NCBI GenBank assembly: GCA_903813345.2
Contig: CAIIXF020000003.1
Span: 27,235,248 to 27,299,247, forward strand
DNA from: Owenia fusiformis
Taxonomy: Eukaryota > Annelida > Polychaeta > Sabellida > Oweniidae
Direction of reading: 5' to 3'
Length of the DNA stretch: 64,000 bases
Shown here: positions 48,592-60,511 of the stretch, one piece after another
Position numbering within the stretch: position 1 is the stretch's first letter
Layout of the letters: the number at the start of each line of letters is the position of its first letter
Translations under genes and position numbers: made by a program
The notes under the pieces: model-generated
Databases searched by the model: none
Seen by the model: only the letters and a program-made list of their open reading frames with translations
Told to the model about the DNA's origin: nothing

Positions 48592-51500
48592 ATGGTTGGC
48601 CCGAGAAAACTTATTTTGACGATTGGTGCAAATGACATTACCAAATTTAGTTTTGCAATATGTACAATTTTAATGTTGTATGTTTTGCACTTACATTATG
48701 AGAGAGGATTGACAACAGATCAAGGATCTAAGGTAATAAATGTTTTTCAAATATACACAATGGTATGTGAACATAGAAAATGATTTCACTGTTTTTGAAG
48801 AATATAAAATATCAGTATTGCATTATTGGAATAAATGGTCGATCGGTTCCACCTCAAACTTTAGTGACATAATTATGAATTGTTGACTGGTGGCACCTCA
48901 AACTTTAATGACATAATTATGAATTGTTGACTGGTGGCACCTCAAACTTTAGTGACATAATCGTGAATTGTTGACTCGTGCCACCTCATACTTTAATGAC
49001 ATAATTATCATAATGGTTGACAGGAGCCACCTCAAACTTTAGTGACATAATTATGAATGGTTGACAGGAGCCACCTCATACTTTAATGACATAATCGCGA
49101 ATTGTTGACTGATGGCACCTCAAACTTTAGTGACATAATTATAATTGTTGACTGATGGCACCTCAAACTTTAGTGACATAATTATGAATCGTTGACTGCT
49201 GGCACCTCAAACTTTAGTGACATAATCGTGAATTGTTGACTCGTGCCACCTCATACTTTAATGACATAATCATGAATGGTTGACAGGAGCCACCTCAAAC
49301 TTTAGTAACACAATTATGAATGGTTGACTGCTGGCACCTCAAACTCTAGTGACCTAATCGTGAATTGTTGACTCGTGCCACCTCATACTTTAATGACATA
49401 ATCATGAATGGTTGACAGGAGCCACTTAAAACTTTAGTGACATAATGGCGAATGGTTGACCGGTGGGACCTCAAACTTAAGTGACATAATCGTGAATGGT
49501 TGAATGGAGCCACTTCAAACTTAAGTGACATAATCGTGAATGGTTGACTGGTGGCACCTCAAACTAAAGTGACATAATCGTGAATGTTTGACTGGTGGCA
49601 CCTGAAACTTTAGTGACATACTTGTGAATGGTTGACTGGTGGCACCTCATACTAAAGTGACATAATCACGAATGGTTGACTGGTGGCACCTCAAACTAAA
49701 GTGACATAATCGTGAATGGTTGACTGGTGGCACCTGAAACTTAAGTGACATAATCGTGAATGGTTGACTGGTGGCACCTCATACTTAAGTGACATAATCA
49801 TGAATGGTTGACTGGTGGCACCTCAAACTTTAGTGACACAATTATGAATGGTTGACTGCTGGCACCTCAAACTTTAGTGACATAATCGTGAATTGTTGAC
49901 TCGTGCCACCTCATACTTTAATGACATAATCATGAATGGTTGACAGGAGTCACCTCAAACTTTAGTGACATAATGGCGAATGGTTGACCGGTGGGACCTC
50001 AAACTTAAGTGACATAATCGTGAATGGTTGAATGGAGCCACTTCAAACTTAAGTGGCATAATCGTGAATGGTTGACTGGTGGCACCTCAAACTAAAGTGA
50101 CATAATCGTGAATGTTTGACTGGTGGCACCTGAAACTTTAGTGACATACTTGTGAATGGTTGACTGGTGGCACCTCATACTTAAGTGACATAATCACGAA
50201 TGGTTGACTGGTGGCACCTCAAACTAAAGTGACATAATCGTGAATGGTTGACTGGTGGCACCTGAAACTTAAGTGACATAATCGTGAATGGTTGACTGGT
50301 GGCACCTCATACTTAAGTGACATAATCATGAATGGTTGACTGGTGGCACCTCAAACTTAAGTGACATAATCGTGAATGGTTGACTAGTAGCACCTCAAAC
50401 TTAAGTGAAATAATCATGAATGGTTGACTGGTGGCACCACAAACTAAAGTGACATAATCGTGAATGGTTGACTGGTGGCACCTCAAACTTAAGTGACATA
50501 ATCGTGAATTGTTGAATGATTCTATCTCAAACTTAAGTGCCATAATCGTAAATTGTTGACTGATTCCACCTCAAATTTTAGTGACATGATCATGAATGGT
50601 TGACTGGTGGCACCTCAAACTTTAGTGAAATAATTATAAATTGTTGACAGGACATCTCAAAAAGTTATTATGGGTGCATACTGTGCTTCCTCTCTCAAAT
50701 GTACTTAATGTTTTGCTTTGTTATTATAGGTCCAGTACAGAGACCAACGTTCTTGGCAAGTGGCTAGCCAAACCTTCAATTCCACATCAATACATACAGA
50801 GTTATGGTTGCCACAGACAATCCCAGAAATACTTAGAAAGTTAACACTTTTGAGGGATAAGTATAAATATTCAGACGCTGATGTAAAAATGATCATTGAA
50901 ATACTACGATTCGCTAAAGATGAAATGTCCGGCTATATGAGGAAGTCAGGAAGGCCTTACTTTGAGCACTGTATAGGTATTGCAGCCTAGTCAGTTTTAT
51001 GTCATCACTTGTACCAAAGCATTATCAACTCCCCAAACAGAAACGGATGCCAAAGCAGGTCGTTATAATGCTGGCTATAACATGTAGTGACATAAATATG
51101 ACAGTCATTTCCAGTCTAACTGCCTGATCAGTCATATTGTCAATCATGCCTGCTGTAAAATATCAGGAGAAGAAAATGTTTGCTTTTTCAAGTAAAATTG
51201 GCACTAGGGTATTTAGTTGATCACATACCCCATTAGAATCTCTAACAAGAGGCAAAATGAATCAAAATAATATGAGAAATTATAAAACAGATGAAGATTC
51301 CTCAAAACAGGCAGTTTTTATACAACAAACTGAAAAAATTCCCAGTTGCTGATAAAATTGCATAATATTAATGATTTGTAGGTATGGCAGGTTGTCTGCT
51401 TGATGTAGGGGCACCACTTGAACTTGCTTTATCTGGATTGGTCCACTCTGCTTATGTATTTGGGAAACAAGCGCAGGTAGATAGATTTGACTATAACAAT

Positions 51501-52645
51501 AAATCACCACTTTTGGTGGTGTGGTGGTGATATAATAAAACTTGAGTATGTACTAAAATGCCCAAAAATTCAGAATTACATTCTCAAATGTTGCTTTATT
51601 TAAAATGTGGTCCATTATATGAAATCTGAAATACAAACAGTTAAAATTATTATCTCATGTGTAGGATCTAACAAATGCTGATGATATCTGCGAATTACGA
51701 AAAAGAGTAGTGGCAGATGTTGGACTGGGGGTAGAATACTATTTATGGAGTTACACAATCTTTCCTCGCCCAAATCTAGGTGACAGTGCAATGTGGATTG
51801 CAAGAGAAGGTATAGAACGGGGACTACCCAAGACTACAAAAATGTTTCCAAGGCTAAGAGGTTCTCTTTTGGGTCACCTTTGCAATGAACTTGATGAGTT
51901 TTACCACTTTGATCAAAGGTGAGTACTTTTGACAGAATTGTATTATTACGACGTATGGAAAAAGCATTCAATCATGAGCAAAGTGACTAAAGGGGAAAAA
52001 AGAAAAAGTAAAAAAAGAGCTTTCACAACAAGTAATACAACAAATTCCCAGAGTGTAAGCCTTTATATAGCAGATTTTCCAAAATTATGTTTTCAATGGC
52101 TAAGCAACAAACATGAAAAAGCACAACTGGATACAACTGGATATATACCTGAAACTTGAAACAAAAAGTCAGTTCTTCCATTTCCATCTTAAAATCATGT
52201 ACTAGTAAATAAAAAATTCTAACAATAATCTGTCTTTTTCTGATACACTTTTCCTTGATTTTACAGGTTTGGACAAAATCGTTATAGAAGTCAAGCTTTC
52301 AGAGAAAATGCAACTTATGTCTTAAACAAACTGGGATACCCTGAATTAGCAGAAAAGCTGAACACTCTATTTGCCAAACACATCCAATTGGACAATCCTG
52401 CTTCAGAACCCGAGAAGCAATATAAAGAGACAGAGGGAAAACTTGCTAAAAAATTATTTGAGGTATTCAAATCATCATTTAAACAGCATTACCAACCCAG
52501 TCCAAGAAAATTTCATCGAATTGTGGACTTTGACAAAATTGATGAGCATTATATATTGGCACACTTTGATGACCACTATGGACAACTCGAGAACCTGTGC
52601 CCTGATATACCACTTTATGAGCCTCCTGTGAATGTTGAACCTTAA
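48592..52645 (+). CDS. single-pass membrane protein with HD-like (DUF6817-type) lumenal domain, five exons
   Basis: Exons 48592-48732, 50730-50976, 51382-51476, 51665-51918 and 52267-52645 join in phase into 371 codons plus TAA. Residues about 19-36 (FSFAICTILMLYVLHLHY) form one hydrophobic segment after a short basic N-terminus, so a type II signal anchor is likely. Possible N-glycosylation sites NST (64) and NAT (260) fit a lumenal or extracellular body. The core, RPYFEHCIGMAGCLLDVGAP then LSGLVHSAY, resembles DUF6817, a divergent HD-superfamily fold with a His about 24 residues before a His-Ser pair (here His127 and His151-Ser152). In classical HD enzymes the second position is His-Asp, so metal binding and catalysis cannot be assumed. 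Later segments are DVGLGVEYYLWSYTIFPRP and a long hydrophilic C-terminus. Family assignment is from memory of motif layout. Two more copies of exon 1 lie downstream. Confidence 0.85.
48838..50655. repeat. 44-bp minisatellite, about 41 copies, filling intron 1 of the membrane-protein gene
   Basis: The unit contains GTTGACTGGTGGCACCTCAA followed by ACTTAAGTGACATAATCGTGAAT. Variants differ at the fourth to eighth positions of the CTGGTGG segment and at TTTAGT/TTAAGT/TAAAGT. Blocks of several units are themselves repeated: the run near 49195-49480 reappears near 49855-50050, and 49540-49800 resembles 50080-50330. It fills nearly all of the 2-kb intron. The open frames on the minus strand here are repeat translations. 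Confidence 0.9.
51497..51535. repeat. GTCACCAC-family fragment in intron 3
   Basis: 'ATAAATCACCACTTTTGGTG' followed by GTGTGGTGGTGATATAAT is a short, end-only remnant of the family in the intron between exons 51382-51476 and 51665-51918 of the membrane-protein gene. Confidence 0.45.
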
Positions 52646-52760
52646 AGTGGCGGACACGAAAAAGAGTTAAAATGATTTTTTTAAATTCCTAATTTTATTT
52701 TTTGAATTTTTTTTTAGATATCTGATCAAACATTTATAACTGTTACACGCTTCAAAGATG

Positions 52761-52822
52761 AATAAATTGTATAAATATAATTATTGTATGAAATGTTTAA
52801 TCAGTTTCTTTAAAATAATAAA
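52761..52822 (+). terminator. two AATAAA poly(A) signals after the membrane-protein gene
   Basis: AATAAA occurs at 52761-52766 and 52817-52822, 116 and 172 nt after the TAA stop. The position is normal for a metazoan 3' end; AT richness makes chance occurrences possible. Confidence 0.5.
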
Positions 52823-53517
52823 ATCTGCGTACACTTAAAAATACTGACATTTTGAGGTATGAATCATTTCATAATGTGACAAGTTATCTGTTGAATTGAT
52901 GATGTGAATCAAATTTTTTAAGGCAGTTTAATCATCCACATGGACAATTTGATAGGTCTTACTCATAGTGCAATCAATTGGTGCAAGGCCCTCATAGCGA
53001 CCTTGCGTTTTCAATACTTAAGTTTGGATTGGAGTTTTTTCATAGATGAACTTCTCTTCATTAAAGCTTCCTTGAGAGGTTCATCTTAATATCAAGATAG
53101 CTAGTTTCATCTTTGAATTCTGGGGTATTCCCCCTCTTAGTGGCATGTGTAGGTAGTCAGGTAAATCTGTCAATTGATACACTTTACATGGCATAACAAG
53201 AACATGAATATCAGAAAATGTATTCTTTCACGACTTAGCCTAATAAGATGTCATAATAAAAAGTGATGGGGATGATACCACAATTAATGATAGTGACAAT
53301 CATAGATCATGATGCCAATTGTGTACAATGTACAGTATGGACATTATGACCAATGAACGTATGATAATCATCGGGCTTTGAGAAAGTGCTTCTCCAATCA
53401 GATAAATCAGATCTAGGAATTGGTCATCAGAGCATATTGCAAGTTGCAAAACAGAAAAATGTGACAATCAGTGTGACAATTATCAGTATATTTTTAAGGA
53501 TAAAGTCAAACCAAAAT

Positions 53518-53668
53518 AACAAGGCATTAACATGCAAAATGTCACTACCTGCCATTCTGTTACAGACACTGAACACCAAATGCCGAACACAAACCAGTGA
53601 CTGCCAAATATCATCCACAAAAAGTTGGAGACTATTATTAACAATATGCAACCACTTGTGGTGACATG
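53518..53668. mobile_element. 151-bp GTCACCAC-family MITE
   Basis: Complete-looking copy: head AACAAGGCATTAACATGCA, AATGTCACTACCTGCC, and tail ACCACTTGTGGTGACAT. It is the cleanest short member in the window and shows that the long arrays at 23931-25489 are internally expanded versions. Confidence 0.65.
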
Positions 53669-54132
53669 ATAAATCAGAATCTATATCCTCAACAAATTCA
53701 GATCGAACATAATACCTTGATTTTATAGCATCTATAATATTTTGTGACTTTATTTTCATAAATACCCCTTTCATAATTTATAGGTCAGATATTGGCGTTT
53801 CTTAATATACTAGTATTCCAAATTGATTGAAAAATTTTGTTTCATTTATTAATCCAAGAATGTCTTCAATGAAGGTAGAATCAGACTAAAAAAATAACTT
53901 AAGTACTAAACTGACATGTAGGTACTGTTTTATAAGCTAGGTTTTTGCCTTGATTATCATTCATTCTAAAATGTAAAATTAAGTCCCAAAAATTCACTCC
54001 TTATTAAAAATACTAGAAAATTTCATATTTTTCTCTGAATACTGGTATAGAGAACCAATAACCACCATACAATGCTTTTTTGAGCTATTGTATTTTGAAT
54101 AGTTGGTTGGAGATCAATATTTTAAATCTCTA

Positions 54133-54548
54133 AGGGAGCATTGCGAAAAGATTTATATCGGAAGATTAACTGTACTTGAACAGTTAATCAGTGACCCCTC
54201 TCCCTCCTCCCTCATAACTGTGTTTGCGAAATGTTGATATGCATTATTTCCACAGTCACAATATATTTAACACAGAAGGAGATACATGAAGGCTAAAAAC
54301 TAAAAATGAATATATAAGTGACTTTATAGGTGACACAAAGCTAAAATACAGACACTGCCTCGGAAGAAGGTGCATTGTATGAAGTCTATAAAACTATATA
54401 AAAATGGATGAAAAGAGCATGCACTTATAAAATTCTCTGGAAGGATGTCAGATTGCTTACTTTTAATGCTATTGACCCCCTCCCCCGAACTAAAAACTAA
54501 ACTGTTGAAATACAGTTTTCCGATATCGATCTTTTGAAATGCTCCCTT
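54133..54548. mobile_element. 416-bp TA-flanked inverted-repeat element (AGGGAGCATT ends)
   Basis: AGGGAGCATT...AATGCTCCCT ends are flanked by TA. Inversion extends about 70 bp inward with mismatches ('AAAAGAT..ATATCGGAA' and its inverse, 'AACTGTA..GAACAGTT'). Non-coding, between the membrane-protein gene and the minus-strand exons at 55.4 kb. Confidence 0.65.
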
Positions 54549-55356
54549 AATCCCTAATTCTAGCTTTTATTCCATTAAGTATACAATGTCACTCATATAC
54601 TTTTCATTGTTTCATATCATCATTTCGTAATTCATATTTAGGGCCATGATCAACAATGCACTGAGCCCATTAGTCTGCATAGATGTTTAAATCCCATTAT
54701 TTCAAAATACATGGGTCCCTCATTGTCATTTCCATTGACATAATTCAATTCCATTTTATCCATTTTTATGGCCCTTTTCAGAAATACATTGTAAGTCCAC
54801 TAGTATCTCTGGGGCCAAATAATGCATAGAGCTCTGTATGCAGTGTACCCCTCCATGGTATCTTTAACAATCCAGCTTTTGGGGGCTATATTTCCAAATG
54901 ACACCACAATGGTCTTAGATTCTCATTGGTCAGTTAAAAGATGTGATTTGTCTGCCAAGTCCTCTGTCATAAAGATAGATGGCGCAGCAGATCCCATTAT
55001 GTGTACAACTTAACAGTTCTATGTTGTCATTTTTGTCTTTTAGCGGGTGGCTGGAATTGTAAATACGAGAAACATTTTAAATTGAAAAAATAAACATTCA
55101 AAAACCTTGATATTTTTAGCAAAGAACTGAGGGGGAGGGGACATGTGGATGATGTCCATAGGGTCGGGGGTAACTTAATGGATTGAATCAAATTGTTTAC
55201 AAAGGCATTGCAATGTCCTGAATCATGACCAATCAAATAATTTTATTCTCTAAAATAAAACAAGTTTTTTATCCGAATGAAATTAACTTCTACATTTAAT
55301 TCTTTATTATCTAATATCGTTGTGATAATGAAATCAAATAATCAAGACTGACTTAC

Positions 55357-56559
55357 AGCATAAGATGCTCCAGCTGCTGGTTGCATAGGGCCACTAAAAG
55401 CGTCACCATCAAATATTCCTCCGCCAAATGAACCTGACCCAAATGATGACCCAAGCACGGGAATTGCCATGCCCTTATTTGGAGCAGCAGATCCACTGGA
55501 CGATCTAACTTTAGATCTTAAATGAAATATATAGAAACATGTAGTTGAAAAGTATATTAATATTTATCTTGTTGTTTGCGACAATACATATCTTTCTCAA
55601 TAGTAATATCCCAGATGCCTACTGAGCGTGAAATGTTTGTTTTATAATTCACATTTGTTTCTCATTATGTGGGATCGAGGGATATTGAAAAATCAGCTGT
55701 AAGGAATTTTCGCCCATCAGAATGAGGCTCATTTATTTCTTAATGAAAGAATACCTTATGTCATGTGATGTATATTCAACCAATCACAGAATAAGAAACT
55801 CAAAAATGAGATAACACAATATGAGGCAAACTTGGAACAGAATGTTTTTCTATGCTAATAAGATCTGAAATTAAATTCCAATTGCTTCTTATTAGTCTTT
55901 CAAAGTCAGCGATCCTTATGGGCAGATTTTCTGACGACATTTTTTAATTGGATAAAAGCTACATGAAAAACCATTTCCTAAGAGGATTGTACACAGGGTC
56001 AAGCTCTTGGTGAGGGTAGTTTAACCTACTTTTCTGCAGAATCAGGGGCAGGACCTGGTTTTTTCTTTACATTCCGGTGTTGGGGAAAAGATGGCATGAC
56101 TTCAGGGTCACATGCTACAATTAAAATTATTCAAAGGATTAATAAAAAAGCAATTATCGTAATTGTTAACATTTAATTTGTTCAAATTAGTGCACTTTTA
56201 TCAGTTTAATAAACACTAATTTGCTAGCTTCATTAAATCTTAGGGGCCTAAGACCTTTCTCAAAGGTAAGTGTATGAGAAATGAAACACAAGTACTCTAA
56301 CTAATACACTAAACAGAGAAATTTGTTTTCCAGTTTTTTTACTGAAAATGTTATCCCTGAAGTTCTTTCTCGCCTCTTTCAATATACCTCACCTATTTTT
56401 TGGCTCTTTTTTAACACCAATGACCCATTGTGGAATCCACAGCCTTTACTATCCAATTTTTGGCTCTTTTTTAACACCAATGACCACTTATTAAGTTATT
56501 ACTTACGATGAGGTGACTCTTTGAAGTATGAGTTCTCTAGAACATCAGAAGCACTGGCC
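55357..56559 (-). CDS. three internal exons of an unrecognised gene (partial)
   Basis: Exons 56559-56507, 56114-56030 and 55516-55357 have AG/GT borders and matching phases. They give one open segment of about 98 residues: ASDVLENSYFKESPHP, then CDPEVMPSFPQHRNVKKKPG, then KVRSSSGSAAPNKGMAIPVL, then a Gly/Phe/Ser stretch GSSFGSGSFGGGIFDGDAF ending GASYA before a GTAAGT donor. It is low-complexity and probably disordered. No domain is recognised. Neither a start nor a stop exon was found, so neighbours lie outside the window or are too short to see. If it continues leftward its next exon must lie in or beyond 52.6-55.3 kb, possibly with the plus-strand genes inside an intron. Confidence 0.6.
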
Positions 56560-56699
56560 CTGAAAAACATAAAAATCAAACAAGGCATTTAACACGCAAA
56601 TTATCACCACAATTGGAGGAGGAGGGAATGACATACAAGTTCTTTTCTCAACCAGACATTGGTGAGGAGACATGCTCCTCATTTTGGACTTCTTTAGTA

Positions 56700-56922
56700 C
56701 AGGGTGGTAATAAAATGGAAACTCTGCATTTTCCCTTTATCTTTGTCATTTTTGGAAATTACTCTCTGATATTTCACACATTTGTACATCATTCACTTTC
56801 CTACCACCCCACCATATTTCATGACCATTAGACTGATAGTCACAATATTACAGAGTTATTTTTTAAAATGACAAAGATATGAGAAAAATTGCGTAAGGGT
56901 TTTTCGTTTTTTTACCACCCTG
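56700..56922. mobile_element. 223-bp TA-flanked MITE (CAGGGTGGTAA ends), deletion derivative
   Basis: CAGGGTGGTAATAAAATGGAAAC and GTTTTTTTACCACCCTG are inverted and flanked by TA. Over both outer thirds it matches the larger element at 62255-62811, but it lacks that element's transposase-like middle, so it is an internal deletion product. Confidence 0.75.
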
Positions 56923-57488
56923 TATTCATATTTGAAGGCAATCCTTATACTACCATTAATCACTTCAGTATTGATTCAAATGGCCCTTGTGTTAACCTGA
57001 CAGGTAACATAACATAACCTTGGGTAAGTTCAGGATTTGAAAGGTAACAAAAACATATTATTATCACCTTGCCGAGCCTGATCTAGGGGTATATGTGCTA
57101 GTTTAGAAGGCATTTATTTTACTATATTGACCTGAGCATCTGACGTCATAGTGGTGGGCCATAGTGGCGCACCAATAATGCATTAATGCCCGGTAATTTT
57201 CCCTAGGAAATGAGATATCATTCAATGCGTATCTAAAAAAATGGTGAATTCAGTTCACCATATCGATACCAATCCTTTGAATCAAATTCATCAACCGGTA
57301 TTTCATTTATCCTCCAGAACTTGGGATGATTTTAAAGTTGTACTAAAACCAATTTCAGAATCTTTTATTAGCTTTTATTTAGCACAAATAACATCTCTCG
57401 AAAACTTGACAGTGTAAGGGAATAAGATGGGGGCACAAGCTTACCAAATATAAACAAGATTGGTTCATTATTTTCATAATTAGATATA

Positions 57489-58513
57489 CAAGGGGCGATC
57501 CATATATTTGATAAAACTGCTCTCATTTTTTGATTTTTTTCATATATCCCTCTCATTGTTTCAGAACTTGAAGATTATGTAATTACGCATACAATGCTAA
57601 AATATTATAGCTATATGTTAAATAATTTTTTAGATAAGGTTGCCATGGTAACCTGTATTTAGGGTAGGCAGGTCAGTTAAATTATAACGTATAAAATAGA
57701 TAAATTTGTTAATTTAATCATTCCTTGGTACCTATTTCAAGCAGATCAAACGCATATCCAGGTCATTGCCAACTATTCGTTGAACTGCTCCATACCCCTG
57801 TTGCCCTTGTTTGCTATTTCCACAGTGAAATAGTTCTTTTTTCATTAAATGCATCTCAAATTATCGTAGTGTTATTCTCTGTCCGCAAGCTCTTCTTGCA
57901 ACCAGATTGGGAATGATACTGCAGCCTTCCTCAAATTTACAATACTTCCTAGAGATATTTATAGCAGATATAACACCTTGTCCATACACTATACCAGCTC
58001 ATGTATGTCTCTGGCAGTGTCCTCTTACTTATTCTTTATAGTACATAAAATATAATGGTACTCCTACTACCTTCCTACTGTATCTGTTAATGTCACACTC
58101 TGATCTGTCATTTTGATATTTGGTGTGTCTCATGACATGTAATTCTAATTTGCCCATCCTGTCATACATTGCTATTGTGAGTTGTTGTGATGTTATAGTG
58201 ATCACAAAACATTTGTTTAGAAACAAACAACGAGAAACAATACTAAACTTTTTTTTTAAAATGTATGATTTCCGCATGTTTAAAATAATTAAAATAACAA
58301 GTTATTATGATATTTTATACGTTATAATTTAATTGACCTGCCTACCCTTAATATAGGTTAGCATGGTAACCCTATCTCTTAATTAATTTAAGACGTAGCT
58401 ATGATATTTGTATGTGTAATTACATAATCTATATTTTTTGAAAATATGAGAGGGATATGTGAAAAAATAGCAAAATGAGAGCATTTTTATCAGAATATAT
58501 GGATCGCCCCTTG
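57489..58513. mobile_element. 1.03-kb TA-flanked element with ~230-bp inverted arms
   Basis: Ends CAAGGGGCGATCCATATAT and ATATATGGATCGCCCCTTG are inverted, flanked by TA (57487-57488, 58514-58515). Inversion runs about 230 bp inward, including 'GCCATGGTAACC' versus 'GGTTAGCATGGTAACC' and 'GGTAGGCAGGTCA' with its inverse. The central 540 bp is unique and has no recognisable transposase. Long arms with a TA target suggest a Tc1/mariner-like non-autonomous element. Confidence 0.8.
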
Positions 58514-58632
58514 TATTTGTGCAAAACTTTTTGAACAACCCTTCTCATACAGTTTCAAGCAATCTAACTACACTATCTCGTGTTAAAGTTTGAGCAGTCT
58601 GAAATAGTGATTCCATAAGAAATTTTGTATAT

Positions 58633-58779
58633 ATGGCTGAGCTGGGAAAACTTATTTTGCAGATTGGCGTTAACAAAATGACCAAATTTAGTTTTGCAAT
58701 ATGTACAATAATAATGTTGTATGTGTTGTTCTTATACTTCTCATATGAGAGAGGACCGCCAACAGATCAAGGATTCAAG
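58633..58779 (+). CDS. second copy of the membrane-anchor first exon (orphan or first exon of a paralogue)
   Basis: 49 codons from ATG to a GTAAAT donor, phase 0 like the exon at 48592-48732. The protein starts MAELGKLILQIGVNKMTKFS, continues with the hydrophobic FAICTIIMLYVLFLYFSYER, and ends GPPTDQGFK. The 5' flank (ATAGTGATTCCATAAGAAATT) also matches that of the first copy. No copies of exons 2-5 were found between here and 62933, so it is either an orphan duplicate, an alternative first exon, or the start of a gene whose other exons lie past the window. Confidence 0.7.
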
Positions 58780-58989
58780 GTAAATAAAAATGTGTTTATC
58801 AAATATGCACAATGGTATATGAATAATTAGAAAATGAATTCACTGCTTTTTGGCTCATATCTTTCTAAAAATTCCCAAAGTGCATACTTGATTTAGTAAA
58901 AGTAAAATCTTTTGGGAGATACATGTATTTGTTATTATAAGGAATATATTGGTAGGTCAACTGTTCAATGTAATGTTTGCAATTTTGTA

Positions 58990-59202
58990 TGTTCTCCCCA
59001 AAAAAAATTTTCAACTGGGTGCAAGATTTCAAGTCTGAAAAAATCAGCACTCGCTATGCTCACAATATCTCAGTGTAGGTGCTTACTTCACTCATTTTTC
59101 AAATCAGAAGTTGAAGTGCAGATTCCAACTGGGTGCCAACTGGGGGGCCTTTGGTTTCAAGTAGGGGGAGCCCCCGGTAAAAGTGACATGGGGAGATCAC
59201 TG
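58990..59202. mobile_element. inverted copy of the 216-bp CAGTGATCTCCCC repeat
   Basis: Matches 32454-32669 in opposite orientation almost end to end; the left five bases (CAGTG) are lost or changed. Open frames across it on both strands are incidental. Confidence 0.7.
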
Positions 59203-59426
59203 CCCTATTAGATCTGATTCTGCCTTTAATATTGCATAAATACTGTATACCTAGATTATTAGCAAAGTGTTTACAGATATTCTGAATACATAAAAGGAAA
59301 AAATCAGAAACCAAGAATTTTTTGCACCTTTAAAAAGTAGGTCATTTTTTATTCATTCTTCTTTAAAAGAGCAGCCCACCTTGTATGGTGCTTAAAATGT
59401 AATGTTAAAATACATACATGTAACTA

Positions 59427-59462
59427 GAACTCGGCAACTCCACGGAGTAGCAAATCCCAACA
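59427..59462. repeat. solo end of the tandem-array element
   Basis: 'CTAGAACTCGGCAACTCCAC' followed by GGAGTAGCAAATCCCA matches the left end of the element at 33617. Nothing else of that element follows, so it is a truncated copy. Confidence 0.6.
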
Positions 59463-60044
59463 AATACTATATAAATCATGAATCTGTACAGTCACAATTT
59501 AATATTTACCATCTACTCTTCCCTTCAATAAACACTTGAGATCATTGTAGTATCATATAACCATACTTAAAGATATCCTTAAGCGATGGTGAATTCCTGT
59601 GAACAATCGTGCGCACATGCTCTTTCATTGCCGCGCATGCGCATAGTAAAGTCATGGAGTTGCACAGTACTATTGAAGTACTATAACTCGATCCAAACTA
59701 GGAGACAAAACGAAATGCATCAGAGCCCCGGGTAAAAACAAATTCCCGGGGATTTAATTGGCAATTTCGCGACGATAATTTTTTGCGATTTTAACACCCT
59801 CGCGAAAAGCGCGAAAGTTAATCGCACGCGAATAATACCAGGCGTACAGTACTTCAAAAACATCTAAAAATTAAAGCAGATTTCTGTTTTCCCAACCCCC
59901 CATTCACGGCCCCTGAGGGTCAGGTTGAAAAACAGGGCATACATGTGAATTAGATATATGTAGTTCCACCAAAATTTCAAAGAATTTGAGCACTTAGCAC
60001 TTAAACCTTATTCTTGCCCATAATTTAGAAATACACAATTACTT

Positions 60045-60511
60045 ACACCCCAGTCACATGTGTCGCATGGCGGCCGTAAGTCGACCGCAGATCAATTAAA
60101 TCGGTGAATTTCTGCGGCGAGCGTAGGAAAACTACGGGCGCCTTGCAGTCTCCGTAGATTTTTACAGGCCGCAGGGAAGGCGTAAAAATTATAACTCGGA
60201 GTTATAATATTTTTCATTTCTGCGGTGCCCATAGAAATCAACTGGCTCAACAAGATTGAATCATTATTTGTCAACTTTTCATTTGATATTACTCTTAGCA
60301 CTATGAATAACATCTATAAATTGTCCTGATGTAAATAAAATGAAAAAAAGTATTATTTATCAACGGAAATTTAAAATTCACCATGCTGCTGCCGTGGGAA
60401 ATGTGCTGCAAAAGTATGAGAGCGCAGAAATTCTACGGCGAGCGTAGAAAAGCTACTGGCCGCAGAAATGATAGACCGCACGGCAGCCGTGGGAAATGTG
60501 ACTGGGGTGTT
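60045..60511. mobile_element. 467-bp MITE with ends ACACCCCAGTCACAT / ATGTGACTGGGGTGT
   Basis: Perfect 15-bp inverted ends. Sub-terminal GC-rich words (GGCGGCCGTAAG, CACGGCAGCCGTGG) and internal CTGCGGCGAGCGTAG repeats stand out from the AT-rich surroundings. Non-coding. Confidence 0.75.

Noticed and set aside
48838-50655. CRISPR-like or regulatory array
   Set aside because: Units are head-to-tail with no unique spacers and lie in a eukaryotic intron; a minisatellite explains them.
53427-53774. 115-residue minus-strand frame with hydrophobic stretches
   Set aside because: About half of it is the MITE at 53518-53668 read backwards; no splice sites or homology support it.
57368-57916. Short frames around and inside the long-armed element
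   Set aside because: They span the inverted arm or the unique centre with no transposase motif.
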